Shown piece by piece: positions 44,896 through 57,962 of a stretch of 64,000 nt of DNA. Under the pieces are notes generated by a model. That model was not told the origin of the DNA, did no database searches, and worked only from the letters and a program-made list of their open reading frames with translations. Origin of the DNA: Lasiosphaeris hirsuta (Eukaryota; Ascomycota; Sordariomycetes; Sordariales; Lasiosphaeriaceae); contig JAUKUA010000006.1 of assembly GCA_030549175.1 (NCBI GenBank), positions 4,402,001 through 4,466,000 on the forward strand, in the 5' to 3' direction. Each line of letters opens with the position of its first letter. The first letter of the stretch is position 1. The position numbers and the translations under genes are program-made.

Positions 44896-47454
44896 CTAGA
44901 CGCGCTTAAAGAAGTAGACGTAGGCAAACTTCTTCATCTCGTCAATGTCAACAACCTTGACAACCTTCTCATCGTTGAAGAGAACCCACGACTGCTCTCT
45001 ACCCAGCTGCTTACGGATAAACGCCACATAGTGTCTAGGAATATAATATCAGCTTGCGTCACACGAGCAGATGAAAGAGAAAACTTACCCGGCATGGATG
45101 CTCGTCCCCTTGTGGCATACAATCGACTGGAGCTGGAAGTTGGCAGGGAGCTCGCTGCTGCCGACAAGGGAACCGTCCTTGACCTCTGGGTCGGCACTGG
45201 CGTCTTCCTCAGCATCGCCACCCTCGTCGTCGAGATGGCTGAACAGCCACTCAATCGCCCTCTCCACATCACCACCCGTCTCCTTGAGCGCCTTGACTGC
45301 GCGCGGCCCGCCAAAGCCCATCGACTCGAGGGTCGCTAGCTTCTCCGGGTCTGCTGCGGCTCTAGCATCCGCCTTGGCCCCCCCAAGCACCAGGGGAGCA
45401 TCGATATCGGGATCGTCTAGGTGCGCAAACAGCCACTCCATGGCCGCGTTGGCATCGTTGTTGCCCGTCGCGTGTAGCGCCTTCTCGGCGCGGGCTTTCG
45501 GGAAGCCCATGCCCTCCAGCATGGCGAACGCCTCGGCATTCGGCACAAATGCGGGGACATTGCTCGTGGGAGCATCCTCGGGAAGCGCCTCCTCGTCAGG
45601 TTGCTGGCCTGGGGAGAGGTAGGCATCCAGGGCAAATGGCTGATCGTCCACGATGACGGGCACGTCGACTTTGATGGGGACCCAGTTCACGACAGCCATC
45701 TTTCGGGCGTTGACGACCAGAAACTGGGGGAAGGTCTTGAAAAGCGTGCGCTTCGAAAATCCATCCTTGCTTTCGCACGAGGCGCACGTCAACTCGACCA
45801 TTTCAGGCGTTGTGAGGTTATCGAGGCATTCCTTGAGAGAGACCGGCTTGTATTTGGCCTCCTCGCCTTCCACAGCCGGGAGCTTCTCGAGGGGCACTTC
45901 GATAAAGATGCTGTCCTGCTCGGTCGTGCTATAGCGGACCTTTTTGCAGCTTAGGCACTGCAGCCGCTGCTCCATCGAGAACCGCATCGACTTGGTGGGG
46001 TCCTCCAGCTGTGAGGAGTGCTTGGACCGGGTAATCAGCTTGATCAGGTGCTGGAGGAGCTCAAAGGCATCTTGCTGGCGCATGGTCGAGAACTCGGCAT
46101 GGCCGCGCCCTATGAGGTGCTTCAGCATCGAAGGCGCGAGGCCTTTTTGGTAGGGAACCTCGGTCGAATGTTGCGAGACGGTGACATCCGAGTCGGGTTT
46201 GGAGTACCGGCCAGAGAGAAGACCGTCGCCAATCTTTTGCAGCTGGGTTTCGAGGTCCTGGGCAGGATCTGTCGCACTCGAGAAGGAAACGTCGCCGTTA
46301 TAGCGTTTCTGGAATGCGGGAATGTCGTAGAGACACTGCAGGATACTGGCAAGATAGCAGCTGTTGCCGAGGTTCTTGAGACCCGTCAGACCGGGACCGA
46401 AGAGGGGCGTCAGCTCCTTGCCATCCTCGGTCGACATGGAGAACTCCCACCGCATGTTCTGCTCGATCTGCATCTCGGTGAGGCTCTGTTCCGTCTTCTG
46501 TCGCTCCGACAAGATGATGCCCCAGTTTGCCAGATGCGCTGCCAGATGCTCATCCACACGCTCCTCGTCGCAGGTGTAGCAATACACATCAGCCGTGCCT
46601 TCTGGAGTGATGGAGCCGAGCTTGACCGCAACGCCGTGTTTGGCCTCGGTGGCATGAGCCAGGCCGTGGGAGTTGCCGCTCACACCGCCGTACTGGGCGC
46701 GTCCGCAGCCCAGGTTGCCGCACTCGAGACACAGCCAGAGGTTCTCGTTCAGTTCGCACTTGGAGCAGTGGCCAAGATCCTGCGACGCAATCTTGCGGGG
46801 CTCGCCTTGCTGGAGGCAGAGGATGTGCTCGCAGCTGGTCAGCTCCTGCTCCCAGGCCTTCACCTCCTCCTTCCTAGAAAACGTGTTTGCGCTCATCACC
46901 GCGGCGACAACGGGGGCGATGACGGGGTCGAAACGGTCGATACTGTCAACACCACACTCGAGGCACTTTACGGTAAGGACGGTCTCGTAGCGGTCTGCCT
47001 CGGTCTCGGCGGCAATAGCGAGCTTCGATATCTTGAGGGGGGTTCATCCCTAACGATGATCTTGCGCGTACGGCGGATGTTGAGAACGAGAGGGTGGCTT
47101 CGCGTGATGCTGTGCAGCCTGGCGTGGCTCCGGTCGCCTGTGCAGCCGCCATTGAAACACTGAAGGCAAATATCCAAACCAGTTGGATCGTCCTAGGCAG
47201 AGGGTAGTTAGCTCCGGGAGAGGAAGGAGAAACGAGAGACACGGTGTCGCTCACAATGGAATCGAAGCACTGGGTGCAGTCTTCGCGGTAGACAGAGTCT
47301 GTGGGTGTGGGCTTGGAGAGGACTGCCTGGCGGTTAGCAGGCAGCTCGGCCTCGACGCTTTCTCCTTTCTCGAGCAAGGGCACGCACAGCTGGGCCCAAC
47401 GTGGGGGCATGTCACTGGGGACGCCGCCGGGGCATCAGCTGTTGCCGTCGACAT
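44896..47454 (-). CDS. UBP14: UBP14/USP5-type deubiquitinase, apparent frameshift
   Basis: Exons are 47454-47388, 47322-47255, 47192-45089 and 45034-44896. The product releases ubiquitin from free polyubiquitin chains. The N-terminus ([31 protein letters not shown]) is the variant zinc finger. The canonical ZnF-UBP follows ([12 protein letters not shown] ... [23 protein letters not shown]), then the catalytic Cys box [20 protein letters not shown]. Two UBA domains ([17 protein letters not shown] and [17 protein letters not shown]) precede the His box [14 protein letters not shown], which spans the last intron. Frames match everywhere except at 47037-47042: VRDEPP must continue into [18 protein letters not shown], which needs one more C. 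With that base the protein is 792 residues, the usual family size. As given, translation stops early, so this is a sequence error or a null allele. Confidence 0.85.
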
Positions 47455-48361
47455 GGCGGGAATCAGGTCGTCTCGTTCTCGTCGAAGAACTGCACAAAGA
47501 TCGGATGGGGGTTGCAAGGAGAAAAGGCCAGCCCCAGAGGTAAAGACGTGAAACGAAGCTGGGGGATACGAACGCGGAATGCGGAATGGAATTGAGGCAG
47601 GCAGACGTGGGGCAAGCAGGTCAGCCCCGCGATGATGCAGCACTGCAGCACTGCAGCACCACTGCAGCCAGCTGGAAGCTAAATCATGGCCCGTGCGACA
47701 GCCAGCTCTTGCCGTGTGTCTTCTTAGCAGTTATTAACCGACCCTCTGCAAACTTGCAGGGCCGCATTGGTAGCTGCTGATACCAATCTCTCTCGCTCTC
47801 CTCGACGGTCAAGCTTTCCTGTGATTGTGTGACAGAGCGCACACGCCTCTGCCTGTTCCAAATAGAGTTAATCCATCCCTTCGCTGTCTCACTAGATTCA
47901 GGTTGCTCTTTCCGCAGCCAAATCGGTGGATTGGGGCGGTGAATCTCCTCGGTCTCCGTATCAGATCAATCTTATCTCCGCCAGTGTGGGGATATGCCGA
48001 TTGAGCCGACGTCGGAATGACGCCAATGCATGAGTGGAATTCCCATTAGCGCAATCGTATCTGCTCTCCCTAACAGCAAAACGCCCTCTTTGCACCGGAA
48101 ATGCCCCCGCTTCTGTTAGTAAAAGCTTGGGCCACTCGACGAAAAGTTGCCCCCGTTGGTCATCACGGCCAAGTCCCGCAATTCAGCGACATTTAGCAAA
48201 CCTGTGTTGGCTCAAATCTCGCATCCCGAACTCTCAATCCACCATTCACGGCCATCCACGATCCCTATAATATCAACACCCGAGCCTTTCGAGAAACCGA
48301 TATTCCTTCTGCTCCGGATCCCACTCATCACCCGAACACACGACACATCAAAAGTTCGAAA
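47455..48361. other. Divergent promoter region UBP14 / ISU1
   Basis: 907 bp shared by two genes transcribed away from each other. A CACTGCAG cluster is seen at about 47640-47665. No separate gene is recognised. Confidence 0.5.
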
Positions 48362-49708
48362 ATGCTGTCCAGGTCAATCCGCGCCGTCTCTAGCGTCTCG
48401 GGACGGGTCCTCGCCGCGTCGCTGCGACCCGTCGCCATCCCGGCTGCCCGCCAGATCGCACCCGCCGTGACTCCCATTGCCAGGCGCAGTTATCACGAGA
48501 AGGTTCTTGACCGTGCGTGACCTCGCCCTACTTTTCCACCGATCAGTTGCTGATGCTACCGCAATCCAGACTACGCCCGCCCGCGCAACGTTGGAACTCT
48601 CGACAAGTCAGACTCGTCAGTTGGCGAGGGCCTCGTTGGCGCACCAGCCGTACGTACTATCCGATACGAAAAACCCCAACGACACTAACCTCCCTTTCGA
48701 ACAGTGCGGCGACGTGATGCGCCTCCATATCAAGGTCGACCCGGATACCCAAGTTATCAGCGATGTCAAGTTCAAGACATTTGGATGCGGTTCTGCAATG
48801 TAAGCAAGAAGCGCTTTCTTTGTGTTGAGTTCATGTGGTGGGAATGTTGCGGCGGGAGGACACGGCCATCGGACAGTGGCGTCGTAATTTTGGCGAATCG
48901 GTTGAATGGACACGACTGAGGTGCAGGGAAAGCATTCGGCGGACTTCACCACAACATTCGCCAAGAGCGCCGTCAAGCCTGTCGGCTTCGAGATGGCAAA
49001 GCATTCCCGCAGCTGAATGATCATCTCCGTTGCATCTCCGTTGGTTTGAAACGGCACTTCGATACCCCGCTCCAAACACCGAAAGAAACCCGCAATCGCC
49101 ACCCCCAAGTCGATGACGATGCCTGCTTGCCGTTCCCAGAGTCCGAGGCCCAGCAAACATTTCGGTAGCTGCGAGTGAGGCCAGAATGTGGCTGGATGTT
49201 TTCCGACGATCACGGTGTTTTGGGCTGTTGGTTGGCTGATGGATTAGGGGCTCTCTCGCCTGCGTTCGGCCCTACCGCCGGAGATCAAGCGTTCTCCGTC
49301 GGTTTCTAGAAGCACCGAAATACACATGCTTGCCTTAGATTTGACTAACCCGATCAAAGTGCATCCTCCAGCTACCTGACCGAGCTTGTCCGGGGCATGA
49401 CCCTCGACCAGGCTTCCAAGGTCAAGAACACCGAGATTGCGAAGGAACTGGTAAGTCATACCGCGCCCCTTTTGCTGGTGTTAGCTAACCCCGCCCAGTG
49501 CTTGCCGCCTGTCAAGCTGCACTGCAGCATGCTCGCTGAAGGTACGTCCACCTCAGTAGCTTCCAACCCCACCCTTCACAAACTGACCATTGCCCAAACA
49601 GATGCCATCAAGTCGGCCATCAGCAATTACTACAAGAAGAACCCCCAGGCAAAGTCAACAAACCTTGGTGGGAGGGAGGCCACGCTGGAGGCGGTCGCTG
49701 CTGCGTAA
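48362..49708 (+). CDS. ISU1: Mitochondrial Fe-S cluster scaffold ISU1
   Basis: Six exons: 48362-48512, 48570-48649, 48705-48799, 49360-49450, 49499-49541 and 49602-49708, encoding 188 residues. All joins keep frame. The first 42 or so residues are a basic, Arg/Ala/Ser-rich mitochondrial presequence ending near ARRSYHEKV. The IscU core follows: [53 protein letters not shown] and [17 protein letters not shown]. The three cluster-ligand Cys (CGD, GCGSA, HCS), the adjacent Asp, and the LPPVK chaperone-binding motif are all present. The protein assembles [2Fe-2S] clusters in the matrix with Nfs1-Isd11 and frataxin. The third intron is about 560 bp, roughly ten times the others. Confidence 0.95.
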
Positions 49709-51180
49709 AAGTTCTGCATTCCATGAAAGATTGAATTGACACGGACGCTCCGAAGGCCGTGCTAGCATGGTAGAAATAGAAGCGGCGCCGCCAGATTGGC
49801 GATTCTCGTGGCTTTTGAGGAATGAGCAATGGGTTGTATTACTTATTGGAGTACCAAGGCGTTGTGGATCTGCGCTCCCTCCCCACCCGTTTTGGTTGGC
49901 GAAATGCTCTGCTTGACATTGTCTGTCCTGTATGATAGAGCGTACATAAAACACTTCAAAATGAGCTTGGAGTCGAGGCTACCCGGCTACCCGGCTTTCG
50001 TTTTATCTTTTGGTCCAACTTTGCAGTGATTGCTGATGGAATCCGATGGACGGATAAGGCTCTGCTCAAGTCTTGACTGATGTTGTTTGAAATATGGAGT
50101 CGGTTCTTGCCGTGGATAGTAAAGGAGGCAAGGTACCATTGTTGTTCCATTGAATAATCTTCTGCTTGTAGTAGACAATATCTGAATAAGGGATGTAGTC
50201 GGGTAGTACCATAGATGGCATTGCCAGGTTGAATCGGGTATTCCACTCTTGGAGCTCGAACTTGAAGTCGGATCAATTCTCTCAGGCAGAGCTCGACGCA
50301 ATCTCTTTTTCGGAACATGCTGGAAGAGTGAGATCAGCTTAACGGCCTTGAAACCATCTTCCTATTGCCTTTCATACCATCGACAGATGTACATGGATGC
50401 CTTTAGGTGTGTGGGCCAAGACTGGTGATGGACTCGGTTGGCCGATCGAGCCTGGGTCAGTTAGAGTAAGTATGAACGGGGTGGCCTTGATTTTCAAAAC
50501 CAAACAGCTAGATTATCAAAAAGACAGTTCCGATCAACTTTGATAGCCCTCCTTCTGGCAATTGCTGTCAGGCACTGAACATGTCGGAACCTGGGTAGTT
50601 GCGCAGTTTCCAATGTCATTAGTACTACCGGCTCCACTCAAAGAAACAAAGGTATAAACCCAGGGCCACAGGCTTGAAACTATTGACAAAGTTCCAGCTA
50701 CACATCAATATGCTATTCAGGCTTTGTTTGTGCCCGATTCATAGCACTCATGATGAGGGTCTGCCTTGGCCGTAGTGTTCGCACAGTGCTTGCATGGGGT
50801 TGGCTGAGGTTGCCCATTTACTTCTGCTATGCACCCTTCGCAGCTTCCTCTTTGACAACCGCACACGCAAGCACGGGTGGAGGCCAACCAACAATGCCCC
50901 TCCCTGCTCCTTAAGCCGGAATTTCGGTAAGAGGCAAGAATGGGCCACATTTCTGCATCATATTGTTCGCCTTATTGTGTGGCCGTCACTGGTCAGTGGA
51001 GACCAGACTTCGCGCCGCATTCTTGCCGTCTTACTTGTTTAAGCCACCCGTGCTTTCGTCGCATCCCTACCTCTCGCAAAAACAATTTAGCACCCCAAAA
51101 GGAACTTGATGCCGGAGCGCCAAAAGGAGTCGCAACATCACGGTAGATTCGACCCCCTCAGTCTTCGACTTGGACTCAAC
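49709..51180. other. Intergenic, no gene seen
   Basis: 1.5 kb between two plus-strand genes. ORFs are short and without domains. Confidence 0.5.
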
Positions 51181-53037
51181 ATGCCTCCGAAAAAGCGCAA
51201 CACCCCCCTGGTCAAGGCTCAGCGCCCTCCGCTCAAGGCGAAGAGCGCCCCAGCTACTCTAGATGGGCCTTCTCCAGATGAGCCGAAGCCCTCCGCCAAG
51301 TTTCTGCCAGGCCGCGCTCGCTCCGTTGGAGCCATTGGCCCCGAAGGTGTGGAACCACTTCGTCGGAGCAAACGGCGGCGCACTTCCTCACTGGAGCCCA
51401 AAGACGAAGACCGACCGCTCGAGAAAAAACCCCGTCGGCCCTATAAATCCAAGTCACGTAGTCCGAGCTTGGAAGCCGGTGATCGAAATGGCGTCGCCGC
51501 TTCCGATCACGATGACAAGGCAAAGCGCCACGATTCCAACAGCCAGCCTCGAGAGAAAACACCCCAGGCCACCCAGAAGAAAATGCCGGCCAGGGGCAGG
51601 AAGTCCCGTGGCACCAGTGTCGCAGCGCAAACGCACCAGCCCGAGCAGGCCTCTCAACCCCTGCCGGTGGCAAGAGAAGCCCCAGCTCCCCAGACTGAGA
51701 AGCACTCCCAGCCTGGCGCATTTCCAGCTCTTGTCATAAATGCGCTGAGGGAGGTACAGCCAGGGGCGATTGCATACGGCCGCGGCCTCAAGTCCTGTCC
51801 GCTTCCAGCGATCGAGATTCAAGGGTTCGGCGTCCTCAACCTCCCAACCAACAACGAGCAGCTGGAAAGGCTCAGAGCTCATGCCAGGCAACTCAGGAGC
51901 AAAGATTGGAGCTCGAGTTGGAGGAACTGCTACCCCAAAGAGCCTATGTGGATGTTTCTGTCTAGATACATCGCCATCAACGACCCCCGATGGGACGAAT
52001 ACCTGCGCAACGTGGTCAACCAGGCGGCCGAGTACCTGGGTCTTGGCCACAAGCGCGGCAAAGTCCACGCTGTTCTCTCCGGGCTGTATCTTTGGGACCG
52101 GAACAGTTTGTGGCGTAACTACAGCTCGTAGGTCTCACCAAACGTCTTGATACCGCTCCTCCTCACTCACAGTCACTACCAGCAGCATTGACGAGCCGGA
52201 TCGTGCCGGCACTTTGCTAATCACACTGAACAAGGACTACACCGACGGCGGCATAGCTGTAGCTTTTGGTAACACCAAAGAGGTCTTCTTCGACCCTGCA
52301 AAGGCCGAGGAGGACCAGTTCTTCGTCGCCAGGTGAGACTCGACTCTTCCACTCGCGAGCCGGGGGCCAGAACAGTGACTGACGGGACCCGCCTTTACAG
52401 CCACTCTTGGGTTCAGTATGACAACCTACCTCTTGCTGACGGGTACCGGCTGGGTCTATCTTACGAGCTCCACATTGCTGGACACAACAACCTTGACAGG
52501 GATAAACCCTTTGTCAAGGGCCTAGTAAGCTTTGTGGACGCGGCAGAAGCGGCGCTGCGAAGCCAACTCGACGGCTGGGCTGCGCGGGTCAAGCAGGGCA
52601 AGCTGGCCAACTTCCCCCTCATCTACGTGCTCGAGGACGAGTACGAGGAGTCGGAGCTGAAGATGGAGTGCCTCTCGGCACGCGACTACGCCAAGGCGCT
52701 CGCGCTGCGGTCCGTCAAGCACCGACGCGCCAAGGGGTTCAAGATCCAGACGTACCTCGTCACGGTGCGTGCCACGGTTAAGAACTACCAGACAGGCGAG
52801 ATGGCTAGACGCATCAAGTTCGGGCTGGGACGGGCGGTGAGCCTGGGGGGCGTGCTCAAGTCGCACATCATGAAGGACACCATCGTGGACGAGCGTGGCG
52901 TGCCCCAGTGGGACCTGTTTATCAATGACGGCCGGGTCCAGAAGAGGGTCTCGGAGGGGATGAGCACGACGACCAAGACAAAGACGGTAGGCGAGGGGGT
53001 CCCCGGGGGCGCAACTGTGATGAAATGGTGGTGCTAA
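51181..53037 (+). CDS. Nuclear-type protein with degenerate 2OG-oxygenase-like domain
   Basis: Three exons, 51181-52127, 52186-52332 and 52401-53037, encode 576 residues. Residues 1-190 are basic, Pro/Lys/Arg-rich and disordered, with several possible nuclear signals (SKRRRTS, KKPRRPYKSKSR). The folded part begins near GAIAYGRGLKSCPLPAIEIQG. The segment VHAVLSGLYLWDRNS, then AGTLLITLNKDYTDGGIAVAF, HSWVQYDNLPLADGYRLGLSYELHIAG, has the strand order of fungal prolyl-4-hydroxylase-like Fe(II)/2-oxoglutarate oxygenases (L-x-L-Y-x-x-G ... GTLL[IV]TLP ... GGxL ... SYD). The expected H-x-D iron-binding pair is not visible, so a non-catalytic homologue is inferred. A more distant relationship is possible. 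Confidence 0.65.
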
Positions 53038-53562
53038 CAGGATGGACGCAGTGCGTCATGATAGTCCTCGAGCCGTGGAGGATTGCGGCTTAAGGTCCTG
53101 ACTCGGATCGCGATGCACTTGGAGCCCGACCCTGACTCGGTCGAATTCGTGATGGGCCGTGGCCGCAGCCGCATTGGGCAATGGAGAGCGAGCGAGCGAG
53201 CGAGCCGCGGATCTGCAGTCGGGCTCTGAATAAGAGCCCGCGGGCCATGAAGGAATGAGAGGATCACGGCTGGCGAGGATCACCTGGACACCGGCAGTGT
53301 TGTTGGATGGGTTGTGATCCGGGTGGATGCATGTGTGACGGGTCCCATGTGCCACTGGCATTTCGGCATGCCATTTCCTCGTGCCATCTCGGCATGGTGA
53401 CTATGTTGGTTAAAGCCGGGCGTGTGCCTTTGCTCCCTACCTTATGTGTAGTGTTATAGACACTTTCAAGGGTAAGTTGTAGCACAGAGTGTCAGAGGTT
53501 ATGCCGGTGCCGCCCCGTGGGGGTGGCCAAGATAGTCGACCGAGGGCCGCTACACATCAAGG

Positions 53563-53614
53563 TACATACATACATACATACATACGTACATCATACATAC
53601 ATCATACATACATA
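53563..53614. repeat. (ACAT)n microsatellite
   Basis: Imperfect tandem CATA/ACAT units with a few single-base interruptions. Confidence 0.9.
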
Positions 53615-54631
53615 GCAAGTCCCGGAAGTGTTAGTGGAAGACCCTGTATCGGTAGGCTGCGGCGCGATAGAATTTTTGCCTCAGGGTCCCGTTGAGCCGC
53701 AGAACTCTGCATGTGTGGGCTTTCCCCCGCCGGCAGCCGGGATGACCGGCGCCCAGTTGAGCCGTGTCCTACCGGAACCGACGAGGGACGGCCATTTGCC
53801 AAGCTGGGCCAAGGCTGAGCCGGAAGGTTGTGGCTCGGAAGTGGCATCACGTATCACACCTCTCTGCCAACTCCGCACAATTGCACATTTTAGACAATTC
53901 GCACTTTTGCTCTCGGGTGGCACAGGGCGCCGGCGGCAGTGCCCTGCTTCGGTCAAGCATTTTCTGCAGTCTCTTCTTCCGCCCCCCCCCCCCTCCTCCT
54001 CCTCCTCTCCTTCCCCTCTGTAACGCCTGTGCAGTAATAATAAGGTCTGCAGAAGGTCTGCAGCGGCAGTCGCGCCTGTGGTTGGCGGGGAGGCGGGGCG
54101 AGAGCGAGGAGCGAGGCGGCCATGAGCGGCCATGGGACAGCCATGGGCAGCCGTCAATTGGACGTGTGCGATGTGTGCCGTGTGTAACCCTGTTATCACG
54201 TCAAGCCCTCACGCCCTCACGCCCTCTTCCACGTTCGCTCATCTGCGCCGCTGCGAGGACCATTGAAGTGCCGGGGCCGCTAAGTACCTAACTTGGCAGA
54301 GTACGGATACTAGTGCGCGACTCCTGTTCGCGGTGCCCCTCGATCCGAGATTACCGGGACGTGGCGTCGTTCCGGCTGGCAGTTTGAGAGCTGTGCTTGG
54401 CGAATGAGAGGATGCTGTCAGTGCTGTCAGTGCTTCCATCCATGAGACGGTTTTTTTTTTTTTTCTTTCTCTGTGCGGAGTGAGTGGCTTTCAGGTGGTC
54501 GCCAGCGGGAAGGGGGCGGCGCACGTGGAGAGGGGCTCAACAAGGGAAGCGCGGCGACCGAGCGTGGCGCCAGATCTAGCGTAGCCTAGCCTAGACACGT
54601 CTAGTCTAGACTTGCCTGGAAGGGCTGAGGT

Positions 54632-54677
54632 CGCCAACGCTGCCAACGCTGCCAACGCCGCCAACAAACGCCAACAA
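54632..54677. repeat. 9-bp GCCAACGCT minisatellite
   Basis: Four to five imperfect units of a GCCAACGCT/GCCAACGCC type. The unit length would keep a reading frame (Ala-Asn-Ala), but no gene is evident around it. Confidence 0.8.
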
Positions 54678-56356
54678 CACCGTGCCAACTCGAACCTGGA
54701 AACCTACCCAGGCGTGCCCAGACTCCCTCCCCAGACCGAGCGCGGGCGCGGTGTGCTCTCCTGGGGGCGCTGCCCAGCTGTTCGCTTGGGCTCAGCGGTG
54801 GTTTGAGATTGGCTGCCCGTGGTGGATTTCTGGTCATTTCGCATTTTCGCACCGACGGTGGACTCGGGCTGGAGCGCAAAGTTCCCTACATGGCCCCTGT
54901 GTCGCAAGCTGACCTGTCTTGTCCTTTTCGCCCAGTGCAGGACTTGGGCAAAAAAATAAATAAAAGACCACTTCTATACGTGACCACTTCTATACGTCTG
55001 CACATATACGTCATTTCAAGGCAGAGGCGCAGCCTGAGTGTCACCGGGGCAGGCAAAAAAAATAAATTTAAAAAAATTTTAAAATAAAAAAAATGTCAAA
55101 CTGCAACAAGGGGGAGTCGCACGGCCGAGCAATCACGGCAACGTCGCCGTCGCGGCGGGGACAGGCTGGATCCGGTCTGGCGGCCACACACCAAGCCTGC
55201 GGCAGGCGGGAAATGAAGAACGTCCCATGTCGGTCCCCCATGTCACCCAGGAGCGGTGTGCTCGGCCCCCGGCTCCGCGGGGGGTGCCCTTCTCCAAGTT
55301 CTTCGAAACTCTCGAGCACAATTGGGTCAAAGTTTTTTTCACGTCTTGTTGCGGAAATACTGATGATCTGATGTGCCCTATATATGCCCCGGATATGCCC
55401 CCCCCCCCCAAGAGATGTCCATAACATGCCCATTTATACATATTCCTACCACCTATAGCTTCGTATGTATAGTGTGCACGACACTGGCGTTGGCGTCTTA
55501 CCGCGCTTTTCTGCTGCGCTCTCCCGGGCACCCCCCGCAACATGTGGTATAAGAGTGCGCTAAGCGTGGTAAAACTGGCAAAAATGGCCAAAATGGCAGC
55601 TGAATGTGGCTGGCCTGTGAGCGGCCTGTTGGTGGTACCGAACTCGTCCCCCCTCCCCCCCCCGGCGTGCCCCGGCCTGTTCCCCTCCCTTGCCGCGGAA
55701 CGCCGCCGCGACAGTTTTCTAGAAGCGAATGCAGGGCAGGGGGTTACCGCAGAATGGCAGCTATCTTGGTAGCCACTATAGTCAGGGGTACATGACCCGT
55801 CCTTCCTTGTCGAGACGGAGGTAAGGCAGTGTAGAAGTCGACGGACTACCTCACTCCCCCTCGAGTCCATCATCATACACTGCACAGACGGCAACCGAAC
55901 GGAATACGGGAGTACGGGAGAATGGGGGGGGAGCGCATCCAGAGCGCAACCAAGTGTTCTTAAGCGACCAAGGTCTGAGTAAGCCGCCCCATATCGAGCT
56001 CAGGTTTCGTCTGTTATTCTGTAGCATCAACCTAGCGGGAATCTGTAGGGTGCACATGTGCGACATAGCGTGCCGGCCGGTAAGGTAGGGAGCTATAGGC
56101 TGCTCATTTGCTTAGTGTACGTACCTATGGTTAAGTGCCAGTGTACAGTGACTGTGTGTACTCTGTACTCTTTGTCGAAGTGGAGGTGGAATGATGGCTC
56201 CGAGAGAATGCGTTGCTGACCACGGCTTCGCACCAAATTGTCAGGCCATCTCGGACTTGGTGCTCTGCTTGTTACACAGCCAACGGCAACAAGCTGGGCG
56301 TAGGTCCCCTGGCACAGAAGTGTACTACAAGCCTGCTAAGGTATAGTTCTGTCTCC

Positions 56357-56410
56357 TGCAAGTTGCTGCAAGTGCAAGTGCTGCAAGTGCTGCAAGTGCC
56401 GCAAGTGCCC
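56357..56410. repeat. TGCAAG minisatellite
   Basis: About six TGCAAGTGC-like units in tandem. Confidence 0.8.
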
Positions 56411-56644
56411 GCCTGCCTAGAAAGCACCTGCATCCTACTACGTCAGCAGCCCGTGATTGTTGTCTAGAAGAGAAAAGAGCGGGAAGGGAGAAAAAAAAAA
56501 AATGACACGAGCGCTTTTTGAAACAACAGTCCCACCCTCCCGGGTCGCCCAGCGGTCGCTTCGCCTCCGACCCCGGGTGGCCCCTAGTCGGGTCCCGGCC
56601 GCCCACATGGAGCGGCTGTTAGTGCCAGTGCTGCAATCCCCAGA

Positions 56645-56698
56645 ACCCCCCCCCCAAATCCCCCAAATCCCCCAAATCCCCCAATCCCCCAAATTCCT
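56645..56698. repeat. CCCCCAAAT minisatellite
   Basis: About five units of CCCCCAAAT, the fourth shortened. The G-rich complement could form a quadruplex. Confidence 0.8.
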
Positions 56699-56828
56699 CC
56701 CGCTTGGCAGATAAGGAAACCCGTGGGACTTGGACATTGCTTCGCCCCCGACCTCCATGACCCCCTCCGGTCCGAGGGAAAAGGTGATCGAAAACGAGCA
56801 AGTGGCAAGTCGCTATCCCTTACACTAG

Positions 56829-56900
56829 TACATACATACAGAGTACATACATACATACATACATACATACAGAGTACATACATATACAGTACATACATAA
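56829..56900. repeat. (ACAT)n microsatellite
   Basis: Tandem ACAT units broken by AGAGT and AGT, like the tract at 53563. Confidence 0.9.
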
Positions 56901-57962
56901 ACAGTAGCATACGCGTGCGCACCCGCCTCATCCCAGACACATCCCCAGACATCCCAAATCTGCGAATTGCGATGCTGCGCGAGCCCAAGACTCCCACAAG
57001 CCCATCATCCGTGCCCCTGTCGTGCAGGGGAGGAGGGGCGCAAGGGTGTTCCGAGTCGGGAGAGGGGGGGACCCAGTCTCGCTTCGTGACCGGAGAGACG
57101 GATCCGTGAGGTCGATACCCCAGTCCCCCTTCCTGGTCCAAGGATCTGCCGACAAGCCCATCGGTGAGCCTCATTTCACGTCGCACACGTCAAGTTCTGG
57201 CAACAGTCCTGGCCAATATCAAACACAAGGCCACGTTCGGGCCACGATTAGTCGAGTCCCCCCCCCCTTTCACCCTGGGCCTTGCTGTGGCTCCTTGCCG
57301 CGCCGGTCAAGCTAGGGTGGGGAAAAGAGGACATGTCGACAATATGACGAGTCAGTCCATGTCACCGGCCTGCCCTCGTGCACTTCTTGGGATGTTGCGC
57401 CTTGCATGGCATGGTGCGTGCCTGGCCTGGCCTGGCCCTGACCCTGGCCTTGAGTTATGGCCGCGGTAAACATGAACAGTGTCATTCCCAACTGTCTCGC
57501 GTGACCCTAATGGGCCATAGCTCCCTCCCCTTCCCCCCTCGATGATAAAACCTAGCCTTCGTCCCGGAGCCTGAGAGGATCGCGGACTGCTCCCGCTTGT
57601 GATACATGCCCATACCCATACCCATACCAGATATCCATGATAGCGTTCATTGGTCGCTTTGGCGGTGTGCACGATACTCACCTGGCGATATAACCACACC
57701 GGCATTGGGAGCCCATGCCATCAAAGCCCTAGATCCAAAAAAAAAAAAAAAAAAAAAAACTAGTAGCAGTTCGAGTCCGAGTTGCGTCTTGTTCACCTTG
57801 CCCCTGGCGTCGAGACCCGCCCCTGAACTTTTATCCTGGGACCACGGGATCCAACGCCGGCGGCAAATCAGCCCCTACCCGCCCCGTCGCCCTCCTGTCC
57901 TACCCAAGATCCTGCCCTGCTCCGGAACCCCAACCTCGGACTTGATTGTCCCTACCCTAGCC

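Larger units (their letters stand above)
53038..57962. other. Repeat-rich gene desert
   Basis: 4.9 kb without a convincing gene. It is dense in simple repeats: (GTAC/ATAC)n at 53563-53614 and 56829-56900, a CCAACGCTG array at 54632-54677, TGCAAG units at 56357-56410, and CCCAAATCC units at 56645-56698, with several C and T/A homopolymers. ORFs up to 253 codons (55133-55894) show no family signature and overlap others. Confidence 0.55.

Noticed and set aside
47388..47410. Simple in-frame start of UBP14 at 47410
   Set aside because: That reading loses the conserved CPHV zinc-finger cysteine. The spliced start at 47454 keeps it, uses normal intron signals and yields the expected length.
55133..55894. 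253-codon minus-strand ORF
   Set aside because: No domain or splice logic; it overlaps ORFs on the other strand and lies in repeat-rich DNA.
57606..57962. N-terminal extension of the S33 hydrolase
   Set aside because: It crosses an A20 run giving a lysine block and has no family similarity; ATG 57963 starts at the expected place.
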